From the NCBI GenBank assembly GCA_010093705.1, contig MU006099.1, forward strand, positions 215,344 to 279,343: a stretch of 64,000 bases of DNA. Reading direction: 5' to 3'. The DNA is from Patellaria atrata CBS 101060 (Eukaryota; Ascomycota; Dothideomycetes; Patellariales; Patellariaceae). The notes under the pieces were generated by a model. The model saw only the letters and a list, made by a program, of their open reading frames with translations, did not search any database and was not told the DNA's origin. Position 1 is the stretch's first letter; each line of letters starts with the position of its first letter. The position numbers and the translations under genes are program-made. This document shows, in pieces, positions 9,789 to 22,061 of this stretch.

Positions 9789-12516
9789 TTACTCCGATGC
9801 ATACCTGCTGCTACCCCTGAGCCTCTTGCCGTACCGATAGAATATGTAGGGGAATCTGTCCGCATCGCACAGCATTCTTAGCGAGCTGTTCCACCAACCC
9901 GTTCGTTGGGTCAGGAAAAGGGTCATACTTACGGCGCCAGCGCCAGAGCCAAGAAGGCCAATAAGGTCGTAGCCCACTGATACCCCAAGTCTATCAATTT
10001 TACACGTCAGTGACCGCCTCTTTGATAATGATGATATCCAGCAGCAAGAGTTTGTCCGCTGCCTTGGACTCACTGTGGTACATCTGTACTCCAAACAATG
10101 GGAACGCCGCGGCGAAACTCGATCGAGCGAAACTGTTTGCAGCCAGAGCGCTTGCTGCATATACCGGATACTGTACGAATCCATTTGTGTTAGCCAGTCG
10201 TCTTGACCCCCTCCGGTTTCGGATCAGTTCCCTTACACAGTCGACTAGAAATGTGAAGACACCAGAATAGACCAAGATCACCCTGAGAAAGTATATATTA
10301 GCGAAGTGTCATTATTGATTTGATGCTGTACTCTTGAACAGCTAGAGATGCCTCGTACCCGCAACCAAAGATAGCAGAAAAGATTATAGGAACTAGGTAT
10401 CGTCAGCCATTACGGTATGTGTGAGTACGATGCTTCAGGGACCATTACCAATCCAATGGACCTTCAAGTCAAGTCAGTAGCAGATTCACATTGATAGTGA
10501 GGCGCCACAAGGGCGAGGCGGATGACTTACCCAAGAATATGTTGTCCAACCAAACCCTGCAGCGGTCAAATCAGCATGACGATCCCAATCGTAATGAATT
10601 GAGCATGTAGTCTCCGCTACAATACGTACCAAAAAGTCCAATCGGTACCAATATTGCCCCGTATATAGTAGGCGGGAGGCGGAATTCGGGCTCCGATCCG
10701 CCTGGCTCGCCTCCATGCGCCTCCCGCTCCCGCACAAGTCGGGCGTAGTTCCTTTGCCAGTACGGATCTGTGAATATCCCTGCTAACATCCCCACGAAGA
10801 TACCTAAGAAGGTTAATCCCGTGTGGGATAAACTGAAACCATGGTTTCCTTGGAAGACCAAAGGGAATGCGCCAAAGAACAGATAGAGTATACCAAGCAA
10901 TACGGCCGATAACAAGCAAAGATTGAGACACTGTGAGTTCCAGGTTAGCTACATTCGCCTATATGTGATGTACACGTGATCTTTACCATTGGCTCGAAAA
11001 ATAGCAGCTGGAAAGGTCTGATGCATGACCACAGGACTGTTTTGGCTATAGATTTATTCATCCTTTCGATAGGAGCATGCCACGCATCATTCCCAGTCTC
11101 CTTTCGCATTTGACGTGCTTTTTTGCGAAGCAGAACAGGGTGGTATGTCTCAGGTACGAGCAGAATTATCCCAGCAAGCTGTACTGCAGCCCAGATAATA
11201 AGCACATAAAAACTCCATCTCCAGGTGGTGTATTGGTTGATGAATCCTCCGACAAGCGGACCGATTTCCGGCCTACGTTTACACATCATTAGTCGTAGTC
11301 TCATGTTATACAAGAAGTATATGTTCGTAATAAATGTGTGACAAAAGCGGAGAAAGTTGGCACACAATAAGAGCAGCCCCAGACTTATCTCTTGCCCCTC
11401 TTGTTTCTCTTCGTAACATATGAACCAAGGAAAGTGATGAGCTGACTTACCCAACAAATGGGCTCGCGGTATACACCATCATAGGTCCAGAGAGTTCGTG
11501 CCTCGCAAACATATCACCCATTGTCCCACCTGCCACGCTCAAGAACGCAGCACCGGATAAGCCATCAAGGAAGCGAGTTATCAGTATTGTCTCGATATTC
11601 TGTGCCACCGCGCAAGGGATTATCCAAATGACAAAGAATATATACGAGTAAATGTAGATTGGCCGCCGTCCGTAGAACTAAACATACGAACACCATCCCA
11701 TCAGTTGCGTTACAGGTGATATGAAGATGATGCAACTGATGCATCCTTAACGTTATATTACGTACCTCTGATAATGGTGCTAAAACCATGGGTCCGCATC
11801 CCAAGCCCATAACTAAAAACATTAACATGGATATAGCTCATAATTCGTAACGTCGTCACTTACCGAACAAGGACAAGCCTAGAGTTGCAACTAATCTTGA
11901 AGTATGGAATTCAGGGACGACTTGGCCGTAAATACTCGTATACAAAGACGAAGCACATGTCCTATCGAGGTATGTCAATAATAAACCTTGATATCTGTAG
12001 TAGAACAACGTCTTCTTTTCCCTGGATATTTCAGACGTGTACTCACACGCATAAAGAACTCAAAGAAACTACTACGACTATGGACCATCTCCGTAGTTTA
12101 CTCATAGACCGCGGGTTCATAGGGTCACTATCTCCATCCCATCCAACCTCGAATTCTTTCTCGGAACCACGCTCGCATGAGTCTCCTACTCGATCGTCGT
12201 CATCTTGCGGAAAATGCGTATAGCCATCCCCACCAGCGTACGATCTTGACGTCCTAGATGTCGTGGAGCGTATAGTAGCTGGCCTACTAGCAGTCCTAGT
12301 GGCGCCTCCCTCAGGTTTCAATTCTTCGAACTGTTTCATCTGTCCGTTCGGGAATGCCTGCTTTGCAGGTTCAAGCTCCACCTCTTCATCCCTATCTGTA
12401 CTTGAGTTATCGTCCTCTGATGAACGCAGCTGTATGTTTCCGTCCTGCTCTTCATTCTTTTGATATTTTCTTGATGACGTACACATTGTAATGTCTTTAT
12501 TCAATTTTGAGGTCAA
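9789..12516 (-). CDS. MFS transporter, DHA1 (Tpo1-like polyamine/drug:H+ antiporter) family, many introns
   Basis: The gene is split into about nine or ten exons. The N-terminal exon (12516 to about 12040) encodes a hydrophilic, acidic cytoplasmic tail and ends with NPRSMSKLRRW before TM1. Pieces downstream in order: Tyr-Gly-Gln-Val-Val-Pro-Glu-Phe near 11920, MGLGCGPMVLAPLSE near 11780, FYGRRPIYIYSYIFFVIW near 11670, the loop and helices LSVAGGTMGDMF (11530), GPLVGGFINQYTTWRWSFY (11250), VPETYHPVLLRKKA (11140), GNHGFSLSHTGLTFLGI (10810), SALAANSFARSSFAAAFPLF (10130) and the tail RYGKRLRG (9810). The (F/Y)GRRP loop and the ETY-P-LL-KA motif are typical of fungal DHA1 plasma-membrane transporters. 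Substrate cannot be told from sequence. Exon edges are approximate. A second ATG lies at 12486. Confidence 0.85.
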
Positions 12517-13606
12517 TTGCGTGCATGCAAAAGGTAGATTATATGATTATCTAAATAGTATAATCGCATTCTGGAATACGAAGAGTTCTATTTTGAAAAA
12601 CTTACAGTTCAGAAAGGAGTTTACGGTGAAGGCTCGGATATAAGGGAAGAATTGTGAGTTTGTCATGTCAACCTTACCTCAAGAGTCCAAGCTGCCCTTG
12701 TTGATAAAGTAGGTTCTATCGAATCATGGCGGAGGATCCTCAAAGCGAACTCAAAAGACGTTAGCAATGAAACTGAAAGTCTCTTATTAATCTTTATAGT
12801 GCATCACACGCGTAAAGCAGTGTTGAATAGACGGGAGGGAGGCGGGAGTGTATAGCCGATGACGTTAAGAACTTCCAACCTAACTGCCGCCGACAATTCG
12901 TAAGCATCACGGCAATTCGGATCTAAGACTAACTTCGAACAAACGTCCATCAGTCTCTGTAGAAGTGGTTCATAAAAAGAACCAGTGAAGTGGAAGAGGA
13001 GAATTAGGGATATAGTAAGGCTCTCGATGGTGCAATTTTCGGGGATAGCAAGGATGCGAACACGCGAATCCGCCGCTCAATAGAAAAGCAAGAGTTTTAT
13101 CAATTTTTTTGAGAGCTGATCAGCATCGTATCCACAACATGTGTCCCTGAAGCTCGAAAGTAATTGAGGAAAGGCCCCTAAATTTTCGAAGAATTCGATG
13201 AGCATCAAAAAGGTTGAGGCAACAGTCGCATACGACAATATACTCTTCTTCGGACATAGCCAGCGACTTACACTGTTGAGTTATCTACAGCTGTCCAGTC
13301 TATATGAGCATCACGGTAGAGAATGAAGAGTAGTCATGAATCTAGAATATAGTTCACAGTGACTCTAGTGTAAATCCAACATCAATACGCTGAAAACCAA
13401 TACCTCAGAGCGGAGTAACCCGAAGCGGTCTATTTCTAAGCTAAATTTCGTTGAGATGTTCATCCAGATGCCTCGTTATTTCTGCCTACTTTTAAGCTGG
13501 TGTAAGAGTAGTTGGATGCATTCTGACGGTGGAGCTCTAAGTTGCTCATTATACCCCAACTCGTGATCATGATCCGGTCGTCCACAGGAAATACACAACA
13601 AAATGT
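12517..13606. other. Intergenic, no gene seen
   Basis: This 1.1 kb contains the 5' region of the MFS gene and the 3' end of BUD22. No frame, RNA gene or repeat stands out. Confidence 0.5.
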
Positions 13607-14845
13607 CTAGTCGAAGACGATCTTCTTTCCCTGGAATTGTGCAGTCTGTTTTATCTCCTTTGCTTTCTTCGCCGCTTCCCAGCTCGGATGTAAACGACCC
13701 TCGTCGTCTCTTTTTTTGGCCTTTGGTCTCTGCTTCAGAGGTACCACATTGGCACCAGAACCACCCGGTCGAGCGTGGCCTCTATCTGGACCTTTAACTC
13801 TTCTGCGATCACCTTGTTCGATAGCACCACGACGTGGATCCCATCCCTTATCCCTACTGCCTCTTGCAGACTGCGGATTTGGTTGTGCCTGCAGATGCTT
13901 TGCCTTCTTTCCGTATTTCTTCTCCCAAATCTCTCGTCGCGCCCGTTGGCCACGTCGATTTTTACGAGGACCAATATCCATTTCAGAGTCATCTGAGGCT
14001 TCTGATTCGGAATTGGATATATAGCCACCTAAAGTAAGAGACGGTAGGAATGTGGAACCCCTCGGGGGTGTTGGGGCTGGGGCGTATGCAGATTTTCGTG
14101 AAGCTGAAACGGCATATTCTGGCGAAAGTGGCCGTGCTTGAGATAAATTGTCTTCTTCTGAAGAAGATTCTGAGTCGAAATTCGCAAAAGGCTCGGAGCT
14201 TGGACTTGTATCCTGGGAGGGAGCAGGTTCTTGAGTGACCTCTGACTTAAATCCATTCATTGCAGTTTTCTTTGATTTTACTGTCTCCTTAGATACTGAG
14301 GGTTCTTTTATACCTAATATCAGCTTAACCTCAACGAGGATGCGTGCCAGGGCCTCCTTGACTGGATTCGCGTTGTAGAGCCTCGCAGTGACATTAGCTG
14401 TCACAGCATCAGTGGGCGCGGTTTGGACCGACTCCCTGACAAAGGCCGGCAGACCATCGGATGATGCTATGCTCTTGATTTTTAGCAGTGTTTTGTACAA
14501 GTGCTGCTCAGCAGCAGCGGTCAGGTCGAGCTTCTATGACATTATCCACATTAGCTTAATTCCAGTACTAGGGTTAATTGTGATTAAACATACTTTTAGA
14601 ACAAGAATCTCTGCATCCAGTCTTGTAAGAGTGGCACCATCACTCTGCTTCGTAGCATCTTTATACCGTCTTCCCAACTTCTGCCGCTCAAAGCCTCGAG
14701 CTAGCTTGAGAGCGCGGAACAGTGTCACCTTCCCGCGTTCGAGCTTCTGCTCAAAAAACTTCATGCGAGGCCTGACAGGTTGATTCGGCTCTGCATCTTC
14801 TTCTGAATGTGAAGTGTAAAGCTCATTGGGCTTTCGTTTTGGCAT
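13607..14845 (-). CDS. bud22: BUD22-family ribosome biogenesis protein
   Basis: Two exons, 14845-14594 and 14533-13607, joined in phase 0 by a 60-nt intron (GTATGT...CATAG), give 392 residues. The N-terminal half is helical and basic (MKFFEQKLERGKVTLFRALK). The middle is Ser/Glu-rich. The C-terminus has the family signature: RREIWEKKYGKKAKHL, then LHPSWEAAKKAKE and FQGKKIVFD at the very end. Bud22/SRFBP1 proteins act in the nucleolus in early 18S rRNA processing and 40S assembly. The same-strand neighbour FMN1 lies 480 bp upstream. The ATG at 14845 is the first in frame and gives a sensible basic start (MPKRKPNE). Confidence 0.9.
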
Positions 14846-15325
14846 TGCAATGTCTGAAGAGGTTTAACAGACGACTTTGCAGTGGAAAGATTGCGCGAGC
14901 GGAATTTGACCGCTCCCGCAAACTTTATCACGTCACCACAAAAGTCAGCAACGATCGAGGTGCTTTAGGAATTACCTTCAATCGCACTGCACGTATTGAA
15001 TTTAGACAATACAGTGCAGCCAACTATAAGCTGTAGAGCATCTACGACATAGCTTACCTTAGAAAACCGATCTAGAACTGACGTTTGAGGGTCCACAAAG
15101 GTTAACGGAGCAGTACTGTACTGTACAGCAGCCGAGGAGTGCTTACCGCGACATGAGAAGAGACGATGCTTTAATTTCCTATGAATCTCCATAATTCCGC
15201 ATATCGAAATACACCCCATTACAAACATAATTCTCATTGCTCTATTATTCTATAAGTTTCGTCTTAAAGTAATATGCCCCTGGTCATATCACAGTCACTC
15301 CCTCGTTCCTATCTGTCAGATGCCC

Positions 15326-16058
15326 CTAACTACCCCATTGGTCAAAGGCCCCATCCCTCTTAACCTCCTCCCACTTCCCTATCTTCGCTTCTTCCTCTCC
15401 AAAGTCCCGTAAATATCCATCTTCCTTATACCTCTCGTATGCCTCCCTCCCCAAACTCCTTTTCGCGACCTCAATGTCGGTTTTAATGTCATCTATCAGA
15501 CTCTCCTTGGAAACATAGTCGTATTCAGGTCTTATATACCCAAGTATCACTAAGTGGATATCCGCACCATAGAAGTCTGCAGCGAACTCGTGGATTATGT
15601 GCACTTCCACGGACCGTACGGTATTTTTGTAGAAGGGGTTCCAGCCTATGGACATTACCATTGGGTAGATCTGCGGTTCAACGGAAGAGGTTGTAGTTGT
15701 CTCATAGGAGATGTCGGAAGCGAGTGGGGGAGAGGTAGAAGGAGGAAGCAGGAGAGCCGCCCAGCCGTAGTATATCCCGCTTTCGAGGTCGTCATGGCCA
15801 CCGATGCTGAGGCCGGAAAGGGGAATGTTGGCGGTGGGGATGCCGAGCTACATTAGGAGATATACAATCAGCTTCAATACTTCAACGGAATTTGCCGTCT
15901 CATGGAGGTCAGATTTGATGTCTAGTATAGAAGCATACCTCTTTTGACCCTCGACCAAATCCCTTTATCACCTGCCCCCCGAACCGAACTGGATATGGCG
16001 GCGACGGGCCCGCGTCTGGCCCTACAATGGGCTCGCGGGGGCCTGATGGTGGTGGCAT
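15326..16058 (-). CDS. fmn1: Riboflavin kinase
   Basis: Two exons, 16058-15939 and 15847-15326, with a phase-0 intron (GTATGC...TGTAG), give 213 residues. This is the usual size for monofunctional fungal riboflavin kinase. Seen in order: [20 protein letters not shown], then LGIPTANIP (the nucleotide-binding PTAN motif, just after the intron), [21 protein letters not shown] (matching the family's G-NP-(Y/F)-KN) and [10 protein letters not shown] with the catalytic-type Glu, followed by [17 protein letters not shown]. The enzyme phosphorylates riboflavin with ATP to FMN. RIB7, an earlier enzyme of the same pathway, lies about 10 kb away on the same strand. The start at 16058 gives [11 protein letters not shown], like other fungal members. 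Confidence 0.95.
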
Positions 16059-17168
16059 TAAGACTTAGAGTGAGCGTCGATTAAGGGTATATCTTTTGTA
16101 CGTCTAAGGGAAAGTGTCTATCTCTCCTGCGCCTGAGGTAGAGGGGTGGTATTACGAGCGCATGGTGTTGGGGGGGAAGTTTTGTGTTTGTGTACGGTGG
16201 GACGGAGACTTGTCTCGTATGACGGTGGATATGCTTAACTGCACGACGTATAAGGGTGCCGGGCGGGACTGATGGTGGTGGGTGGCTGTTGTGTTCGGTT
16301 GTTTCGATGCGAGTTGATGGTGTGGGACGGATAGGCGGGGTGGGATGCGCGGAGAGAGTTCGGACGGTTTCGGCTGTTTTTATTGGGATCGAAGTTGAAC
16401 CATCTGGTGCCTCATCTCCACTGCTCATCGTAATCATCAAGAATAAGTCGTTTTGCTTAGGGAACTCATTGGGTTATTTCTAATTTTCCCTTCTTTATGC
16501 GAAACGCATCTCCCTAGACATGATGTAGCATATTCGAGCAGATCCATCAAGTTTCCTTCAATAGTGCGGCAGTGTGATCTTGCCGCATCTGACAGTTTTA
16601 TCCGTCATCTATTAACATAGACATGTCTAGTTTCTCCAATGTAGTTCTGAGTCTGCTCGAAGTATTGCAGAGTAACTCCCTTAATACCTTCAGTAGGTCC
16701 TGATGTGTGATTTTCAAAATTATTCCTTACCGTCGTAGTACTTCTAGATTCTGGTGAACCAGATTGTACGAATGCCCTGAGGCCGTACAGCTATACACAT
16801 TTCTTTAAGCTATACCGTGAAATTTCCTCAACTGAACTGTAAAAATGACTCAAGCTGTACTGTAGAAATGTATTCAAGCTGTACAAATGGCTGCAAGCTG
16901 TACGTATGAACACATTAGTTGTACAATCTTCGATAACTAACGATGGACAGATCCGCCGTTACACCGCTCAGTGTACAGTAATCGTACGGGAGCCGAATAT
17001 GGCCAGTCATAACAGAATAAGACATATTTTAACAGCAAAGGTAAAGGATAATATTGTCGAAGGCACTTTTATTCCTGTAATAAACTTTTGTCGAATTGCA
17101 AGTTGCAGTTTTCCTCAAGTGCTAATATACAACTTGTAACCTGCAATCTTTTGCGTTCAAATATGACT
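16059..17168. other. Intergenic with short degenerate repeats
   Basis: The first 400 bp is G/T-rich on the plus strand and is likely the FMN1 promoter/5' UTR; frames there are compositional. The block 16780-16930 repeats AAGCTGTAC. No gene is supported. Confidence 0.5.
16785..16930. repeat. Degenerate AAGCTGTAC repeat cluster
   Basis: Exact AAGCTGTAC copies sit at 16852, 16876 and 16895. Weaker relatives (AAGCTATAC at 16807, a GAACTGTAA element near 16834, AGTTGTACA at 16917) surround them. Spacing is about 19-45 bp, and several copies are followed by A-rich 'GTAGAAATG'-like sequence. Confidence 0.45.
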
Positions 17169-18139
17169 CTATGTCAACTTGCTGTTGACGAAACGAAGCG
17201 CCGCCTGTCCGTAGACATTACCATAACCTTGATGAGTCTGCTGGCTGTTTCCATTGCAGCAGTACGGATCCGCTGCGTCGCAGTAAGATTGAATCTTAGC
17301 AGCCGAGGGGCATTGGAAGCCTTGGGGACGAGGAGCGAACTGGCCATATGTTAGTATAACAAACTCTGTGAAGAAGGTCCGTTGGGACGGAGAATACATA
17401 CCCCAGAAGCTCTGCAAGTACCAACGTTGTATGGCAAGTTGGGAATGTAACGGGGGTCTCCCATGAAGATTGCAGCTTTGATCATGTTGATTGCTGATGC
17501 TTGAATAGGGACAGAAGTGTCCGAGAGACCGATATTACTATCACCTCCGCCACAGAACGCATTATCCATGATTTGACCGCCCTATACGTACTTTGTCAGC
17601 TCCGAGCAAGGACCACACAGTTCCACTGTATGTAAGAGATCAGACTGCAAAGGCTGCTTCGACTATACAGGCTAGTCTGTACAAGGGCCTTAAGAGTACA
17701 AATCTCGGAAGGCCCATATGCAGCAATCGTACAGCGATCAAGGAGTTCCAATCGTGATAATGGAAAGGACGTGTCTTCTTAAACGTACCTGAGAATATCC
17801 CACTAGCACGAGTTGCGTTTGTGGGCACCTGGTGTTGAATGCATTCACAGCTCTTGCGACAGCAGCTGTACCCTGTAGGGCGGAGTTGCCATAGCTGACA
17901 CCTCCACAATTAGATTGGCCTCCGCATGCTGGGTACTGGATGGCCTCAGCGGTAGCACCTGGATGAGCGTTAAGGATCAGATTAACGACCGTACCGGCTG
18001 TCCCGTACCCTGGAGGCACAGTTGTCTCGCGAGCGCCGAAGACGTGAATGTTCGGGCAACCTTGCTGACGCTCCTCAAGGTCAGCTGGAGCTGCGAGGGC
18101 GCACCCTAGCAAGAGGAGTGTTGCCGTCGTCAGAAGCAT
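17169..18139 (-). CDS. Secreted carbohydrate esterase family 5 (acetylxylan esterase/cutinase-like)
   Basis: Three exons (18139-17789, 17581-17402, 17339-17169), all phase 0, give 233 residues. A signal peptide (MLLTTATLLLLGCALAA) precedes the mature start near CPNIHVFGARETT, the conserved CE5 N-terminus. The nucleophile motif GYSQG is split exactly by intron 1 (GYSQ|G). The acid/base part shows GDPRY then, after intron 2, CPSAAKIQSYCDAADPYCC with the catalytic Asp (DPYCC) and His in the following QTHQGYGNVYG. Cys spacing and the PACGGQ...GVSYGNS loop fit acetylxylan esterases better than cutinases, but this is a judgement. Expected role: extracellular deacetylation of xylan or cutin hydrolysis during growth on plant material. 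Confidence 0.9.
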
Positions 18140-20394
18140 TGCAGGACAGTATCAATCAAATGAATTGGATTTGAAAGCGGAGCCGTACAGTATTGTCGCA
18201 AGAATCTGAGAGTGAATGAATACTTGATTCGAGCTCTCTACTGGTTGTATGTGCGACTGGACACATTTATAGGTAATCTTTATAGGGAGGCAATACATGA
18301 TGACACTCTGATGGTCCCCTTGGCCCATACAAGCTTTACTGCATCTCTAAGAAGGTCAAGCTTTCCATGTCTCCGAGGGTGTAATAGCATTTAGCCGCAC
18401 AAGATCTCCTCAGTCATTATTGTTCTCGGTCATAAGGTGGGTAATCCCTTCCTAGAGTTGCTAGGTTATGGTCTCGTTTCAAATAGTTGGTTGCGCAATA
18501 TAGATATATCTCTTACGACGCTAGACCGCACTCGGCAACATTGAAATCTTCTGCCCAGTAACCCCAGATTTCGTCTAAATCACCCAGGCGCAAGATCAAT
18601 AATATTTTTTTACCTGGAGATCCTTCATATGAAGGCTCCGATTAAAACCAGGAAAGGTGGATACGTCAAGCAACAGGGATTCAGGTAAAATGCGGGGAAC
18701 AACCAGGGATCACAACCGGGAAGCAGAGGGAAAATGTATCTTTTTGACGAGGACAATTTATTGTAGAAGTGACCGTCCAAGGAAAATTGAGGTATCTGTC
18801 TCGAATGGAAGTACCTTAGTGCTACAGGAATGAAATTTTCCCTTTTGTGAAACTCCAACTCACCCCTCAGTATGGTTTCATGGATTTGGCATCATATGAG
18901 AGCTACTTACAAGCCATACTCTTAACAAACTCTTAACGTGATGCATAGACGCTGTTGTACTTCATTTCCATCTTCCGTTTTTCGGTCTTCCTCTCAGTGC
19001 GTGCATGCCTGAATTTAGCAGTGAACTCCGCTTTGTCCTCTTCCAGGGCAGCACATTCACCTTCAGCTCGGCAACTTGTTCCCTGAGATTATCTAGCTCA
19101 TCCTCATTATCCTTCCTCAATTTCTTCATATCCTTCTGAACTGGGACTGTTGACTTGGTATTCGATCCGTACAGTAAGTCAGAAATTACAAGCATAAGGA
19201 AAGAGATGTTTTCGTGTCAACGGAAAGTTTTAGGTACTCATGGGTAGTATCGAACGGCGTAGGTATCGGAATTTAGCCCTTACATACTAAGGATCTCAAT
19301 TTGGATTTTGAAATATTCATTGGAAAGCGGAGGAGGTTGAAATTGACTTCGCCTAGAACTAGTCTGAGGGACGATGACAAAGCATCTTATCCAAGGAATC
19401 CCTTTCAGTCACCACCAACACGTCCAAGTCGTCAAATGTTCATTAAACCCAACTCTGCCATTGAATAGAAGGCTAGATATGCTGTGCAATAATAAAACTA
19501 GTGTCAGTCAAGATGCTGATGCTATGGTTTTCTCAAAGGCTTTGTATCTGTCTGAAAACTGTTAACTGTAGGAAAGCATCATCACATTCCAAGCCAACTA
19601 CCATCTCAAAGGAGCCCATAATAATCGCAGGCAAAGGTCTCTGTACAGAAATATTTGGAAACTAGGTTGCTGGACGTTTTAAGGGTGAGTAGACATGATT
19701 CTAAAGTATGAGCGTAGGAGTCGTAATCTCAGTTATCAATAAATCTACCTCGTGACTCTCCAATTATGTAGTCTTACCTTAGTATACAACATTCTGGCAA
19801 GATTTTCTTCTTTAACAAAGTCAAGTCATTGTGTTTGAGAAGTCGAAATATATTGTCTGTTTTACTGATCTCAGGTCAACTGTGAGAACATCACGTTTAT
19901 GCATCCGGGTTTAATTTGCTCATTCACTTGATCAATATTCATGTGAGAGTCATTTCCGTGCAATCTTTCCAAAACCTGGACATCATCAGAAGTCAACATT
20001 TCGGTCGCGTCTCTTTATCCACAAAACCTACAAGACTACTCTTTGGTCTTCTCCAAATCGTACAGCAGAAAACGGATAACCTCCGAAGATAGCGGACCGT
20101 GACGAGTACGAGGCTGATAATCATCGCTCGTAGAACACTCCTTAACAACCGTCACAGCGCTCTCCAGCAAATTTGACAGAACGTCAGAGTGACAAAGCCC
20201 ACCAGCGGAAAATGGGCGCTCGACCAAAGCGTGCGAGACCACCTGCAGCATCAAGCAAGGAGGGACATTCGCAAGGGCATTCGAATGGTGAGTGAAATGA
20301 ACTAGATCACCCAAAAGTAGCCCTACCACTAAATACTGAGACTCGTTTCGAAGTGAACAAAAAGGAACACTCGATCCCACATAAGGACGCGTCC
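18140..20394. other. Intergenic, AT-rich, mostly empty
   Basis: Apart from the coiled-coil remnant at 18933-19195, I see no supported gene in this 2.2 kb. A 143-codon minus-strand frame (20036-20467) overlaps the start of the plus-strand coiled-coil gene and has no recognisable features. Confidence 0.45.
18933..19195 (-). pseudogene. Coiled-coil gene remnant with a frameshift
   Basis: The frame beginning at 19195 encodes charged heptad-like sequence (KLRKDNEDELDNLREQVAELK) and then turns to unlikely sequence. The next frame over, starting at the same point (about 19070), continues as GECAALEEDKAEFTAKFRHA...KRKMEMKYNSVY and stops at 18933. Both halves look like one coiled coil, so a single-base loss or gain is the simplest reading. 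No splice pair bridges it well. It could be a decayed relative of the coiled-coil genes that follow. Confidence 0.4.
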
Positions 20395-21489
20395 ATGGAA
20401 GAACTTGACCCTGAATCTTCCAAAGTCGATGAACAACCTCATAGAACGGGAAATGCGCAAGTACCACGGCGATCCAGATTTAGAGAACTTGGCTTGGAGG
20501 AAGATAAGACCAATGAGACTGCGGACGCCGCCACTTCTGATTTCAGGCCAGCATCCGCCAGCCTGTCAAGTTATATAATGAGAAGTTGGCTAGGAATAAC
20601 ACTGGGATGCTCCGATGTTGGCGAAAATGCGAAAACGGACAATGCGGCGAAGATGTCCAAGAGGGATCCAGATACCAAACCGGCTAAGAATTCAGAGGTT
20701 GAGCGCAAGAAAAATCCAAAGAAGGAGAATAGTGTTCAAGAAGGGCACACGAACGAGGAACCGAATGTGAATGAGCAGTCTGCTGAAGGTTCCGTACATG
20801 TGGACAAAGGTACGGGTAACGACGACTCACTTCCAGCCATTAATTCTCTCGGGCTCAATAACGACTTGATCATGGAGGATGAGGAACTCGGCACTGCCAT
20901 CCGAGCTCAATTTCCAATCCTCCTCAATCTTCTTGCCCTCGCAATATCGGAGGATACCGAAGCTATTGAGAAGATCGAAAATGGACTTGCCCAAGAACCA
21001 GAAGCTCGACATCATCTTCCTGAGATGCTTCGTCGTTTAGCACTAGCCTTACGTCTTCGCCTCAGATCCCAACACTCCACGAACCACACTCTCTCAACTG
21101 TGCTGTCCGGTCAAACACAGTTGATCGAAGCACTCAAGGCAGAGAATAGCACACTCTTGAGGACTATCGAGGCTCAAGCCAAGGAAAATAAAGAGCTAAT
21201 TCGAGCGGCAAACTTGAGCAAAAGCAAGCTTCAGGAGAGCTACGATAAGGAGTTGGATGGGGAGAAGCAGAAGTTCTACGATCTGCTTACTATTAGGAAT
21301 GCCAGGATTCTTAGCCTTGACACGAAGGTCAAGAAGTTGGAGAAGCAGTGGGGGAGAGTAGAGGCCTTAGAGGCTAGGTTCGAAGAGCTTAAATCGAAGG
21401 CGAAGACCTGGGATTCGGGAACTGGGAAGAAGAGGGTCGGGGAAGGTAGTTCCCGTGTTGACAAAGGAAATAGAAGGGTCCTGGAATAA
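20395..21489 (+). CDS. Coiled-coil protein of unknown function
   Basis: Not recognised. The frame is open from upstream; the ATG at 20395 (MEELDPESSKVDEQ) is the first true start and gives 364 residues. The N-terminal 150 residues are charged and disordered (KNSEVERKKNPKKEN). A hydrophobic helical part with an acidic opening (ELGTAIRAQFPILLNLLALAI) follows, then LPEMLRRLALALRLRLRSQ, then about 110 residues of coiled coil (ALKAENSTLLRTIEAQAKENKEL through RNARILSLDTKVKKLEKQW). No signal peptide or membrane segment is convincing. It sits in a group of coiled-coil genes (18.9-25.3 kb) lying between conserved housekeeping genes. Confidence 0.6.
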   Translation: MEELDPESSKVDEQPHRTGNAQVPRRSRFRELGLEEDKTNETADAATSDFRPASASLSSYIMRSWLGITLGCSDVGENAKTDNAAKMSKRDPDTKPAKNSEVERKKNPKKENSVQEGHTNEEPNVNEQSAEGSVHVDKGTGNDDSLPAINSLGLNNDLIMEDEELGTAIRAQFPILLNLLALAISEDTEAIEKIENGLAQEPEARHHLPEMLRRLALALRLRLRSQHSTNHTLSTVLSGQTQLIEALKAENSTLLRTIEAQAKENKELIRAANLSKSKLQESYDKELDGEKQKFYDLLTIRNARILSLDTKVKKLEKQWGRVEALEARFEELKSKAKTWDSGTGKKRVGEGSSRVDKGNRRVLE

Positions 21490-22061
21490 TGGATACAATG
21501 GGGACGGTGGTTTTAGTGCCAAGTGTAATTATATAACCCCTGTAGCCAATGTATTTTGCTCTCCCATATCACTTCTTTCTATCTATGATTCTTTCCATAA
21601 GGCAGTTCTGACGTTACTGTACTCACGAGATCATCAAAGGGGATTCGACTTATACGAGGACAGCTATAATATGTATAACCTTAGCGGAACCAGCCTTGAT
21701 ATGAGCGTATAGTTAGCACGGATGCCACGATAAGACAGCGGGGCGCTACATGTACGGTAAGGAGTTCAGGAACGGTATCAGGTACTAAGGAGGAGCATTG
21801 TAATGTATTGACCGATCATCTGTGGCCTAGTGCTGTACATTTACAAAATCTTATTTGAGAGATGCCAGGATTCTTGGTCCCAAACATTCACTGTTCTGCA
21901 TGAAAACAGTCACGAGACTAACACTCGCCGCTTGATATATAAACCTTCAGTCATTAGCAACTTGCAAAATATTTCTACCATTGAACATCAAATTATCAAA
22001 TTTCCGAACCCAACTTCCAGTCCCACAGTTGCCACCGTTCACGTTCAAATCAGCGTTCAGT

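Noticed and set aside
16081-16440. 119-codon minus-strand frame upstream of FMN1
   Set aside because: His/Pro/Thr-rich compositional frame in the likely promoter/5' UTR; no splice route into FMN1 improves the kinase.
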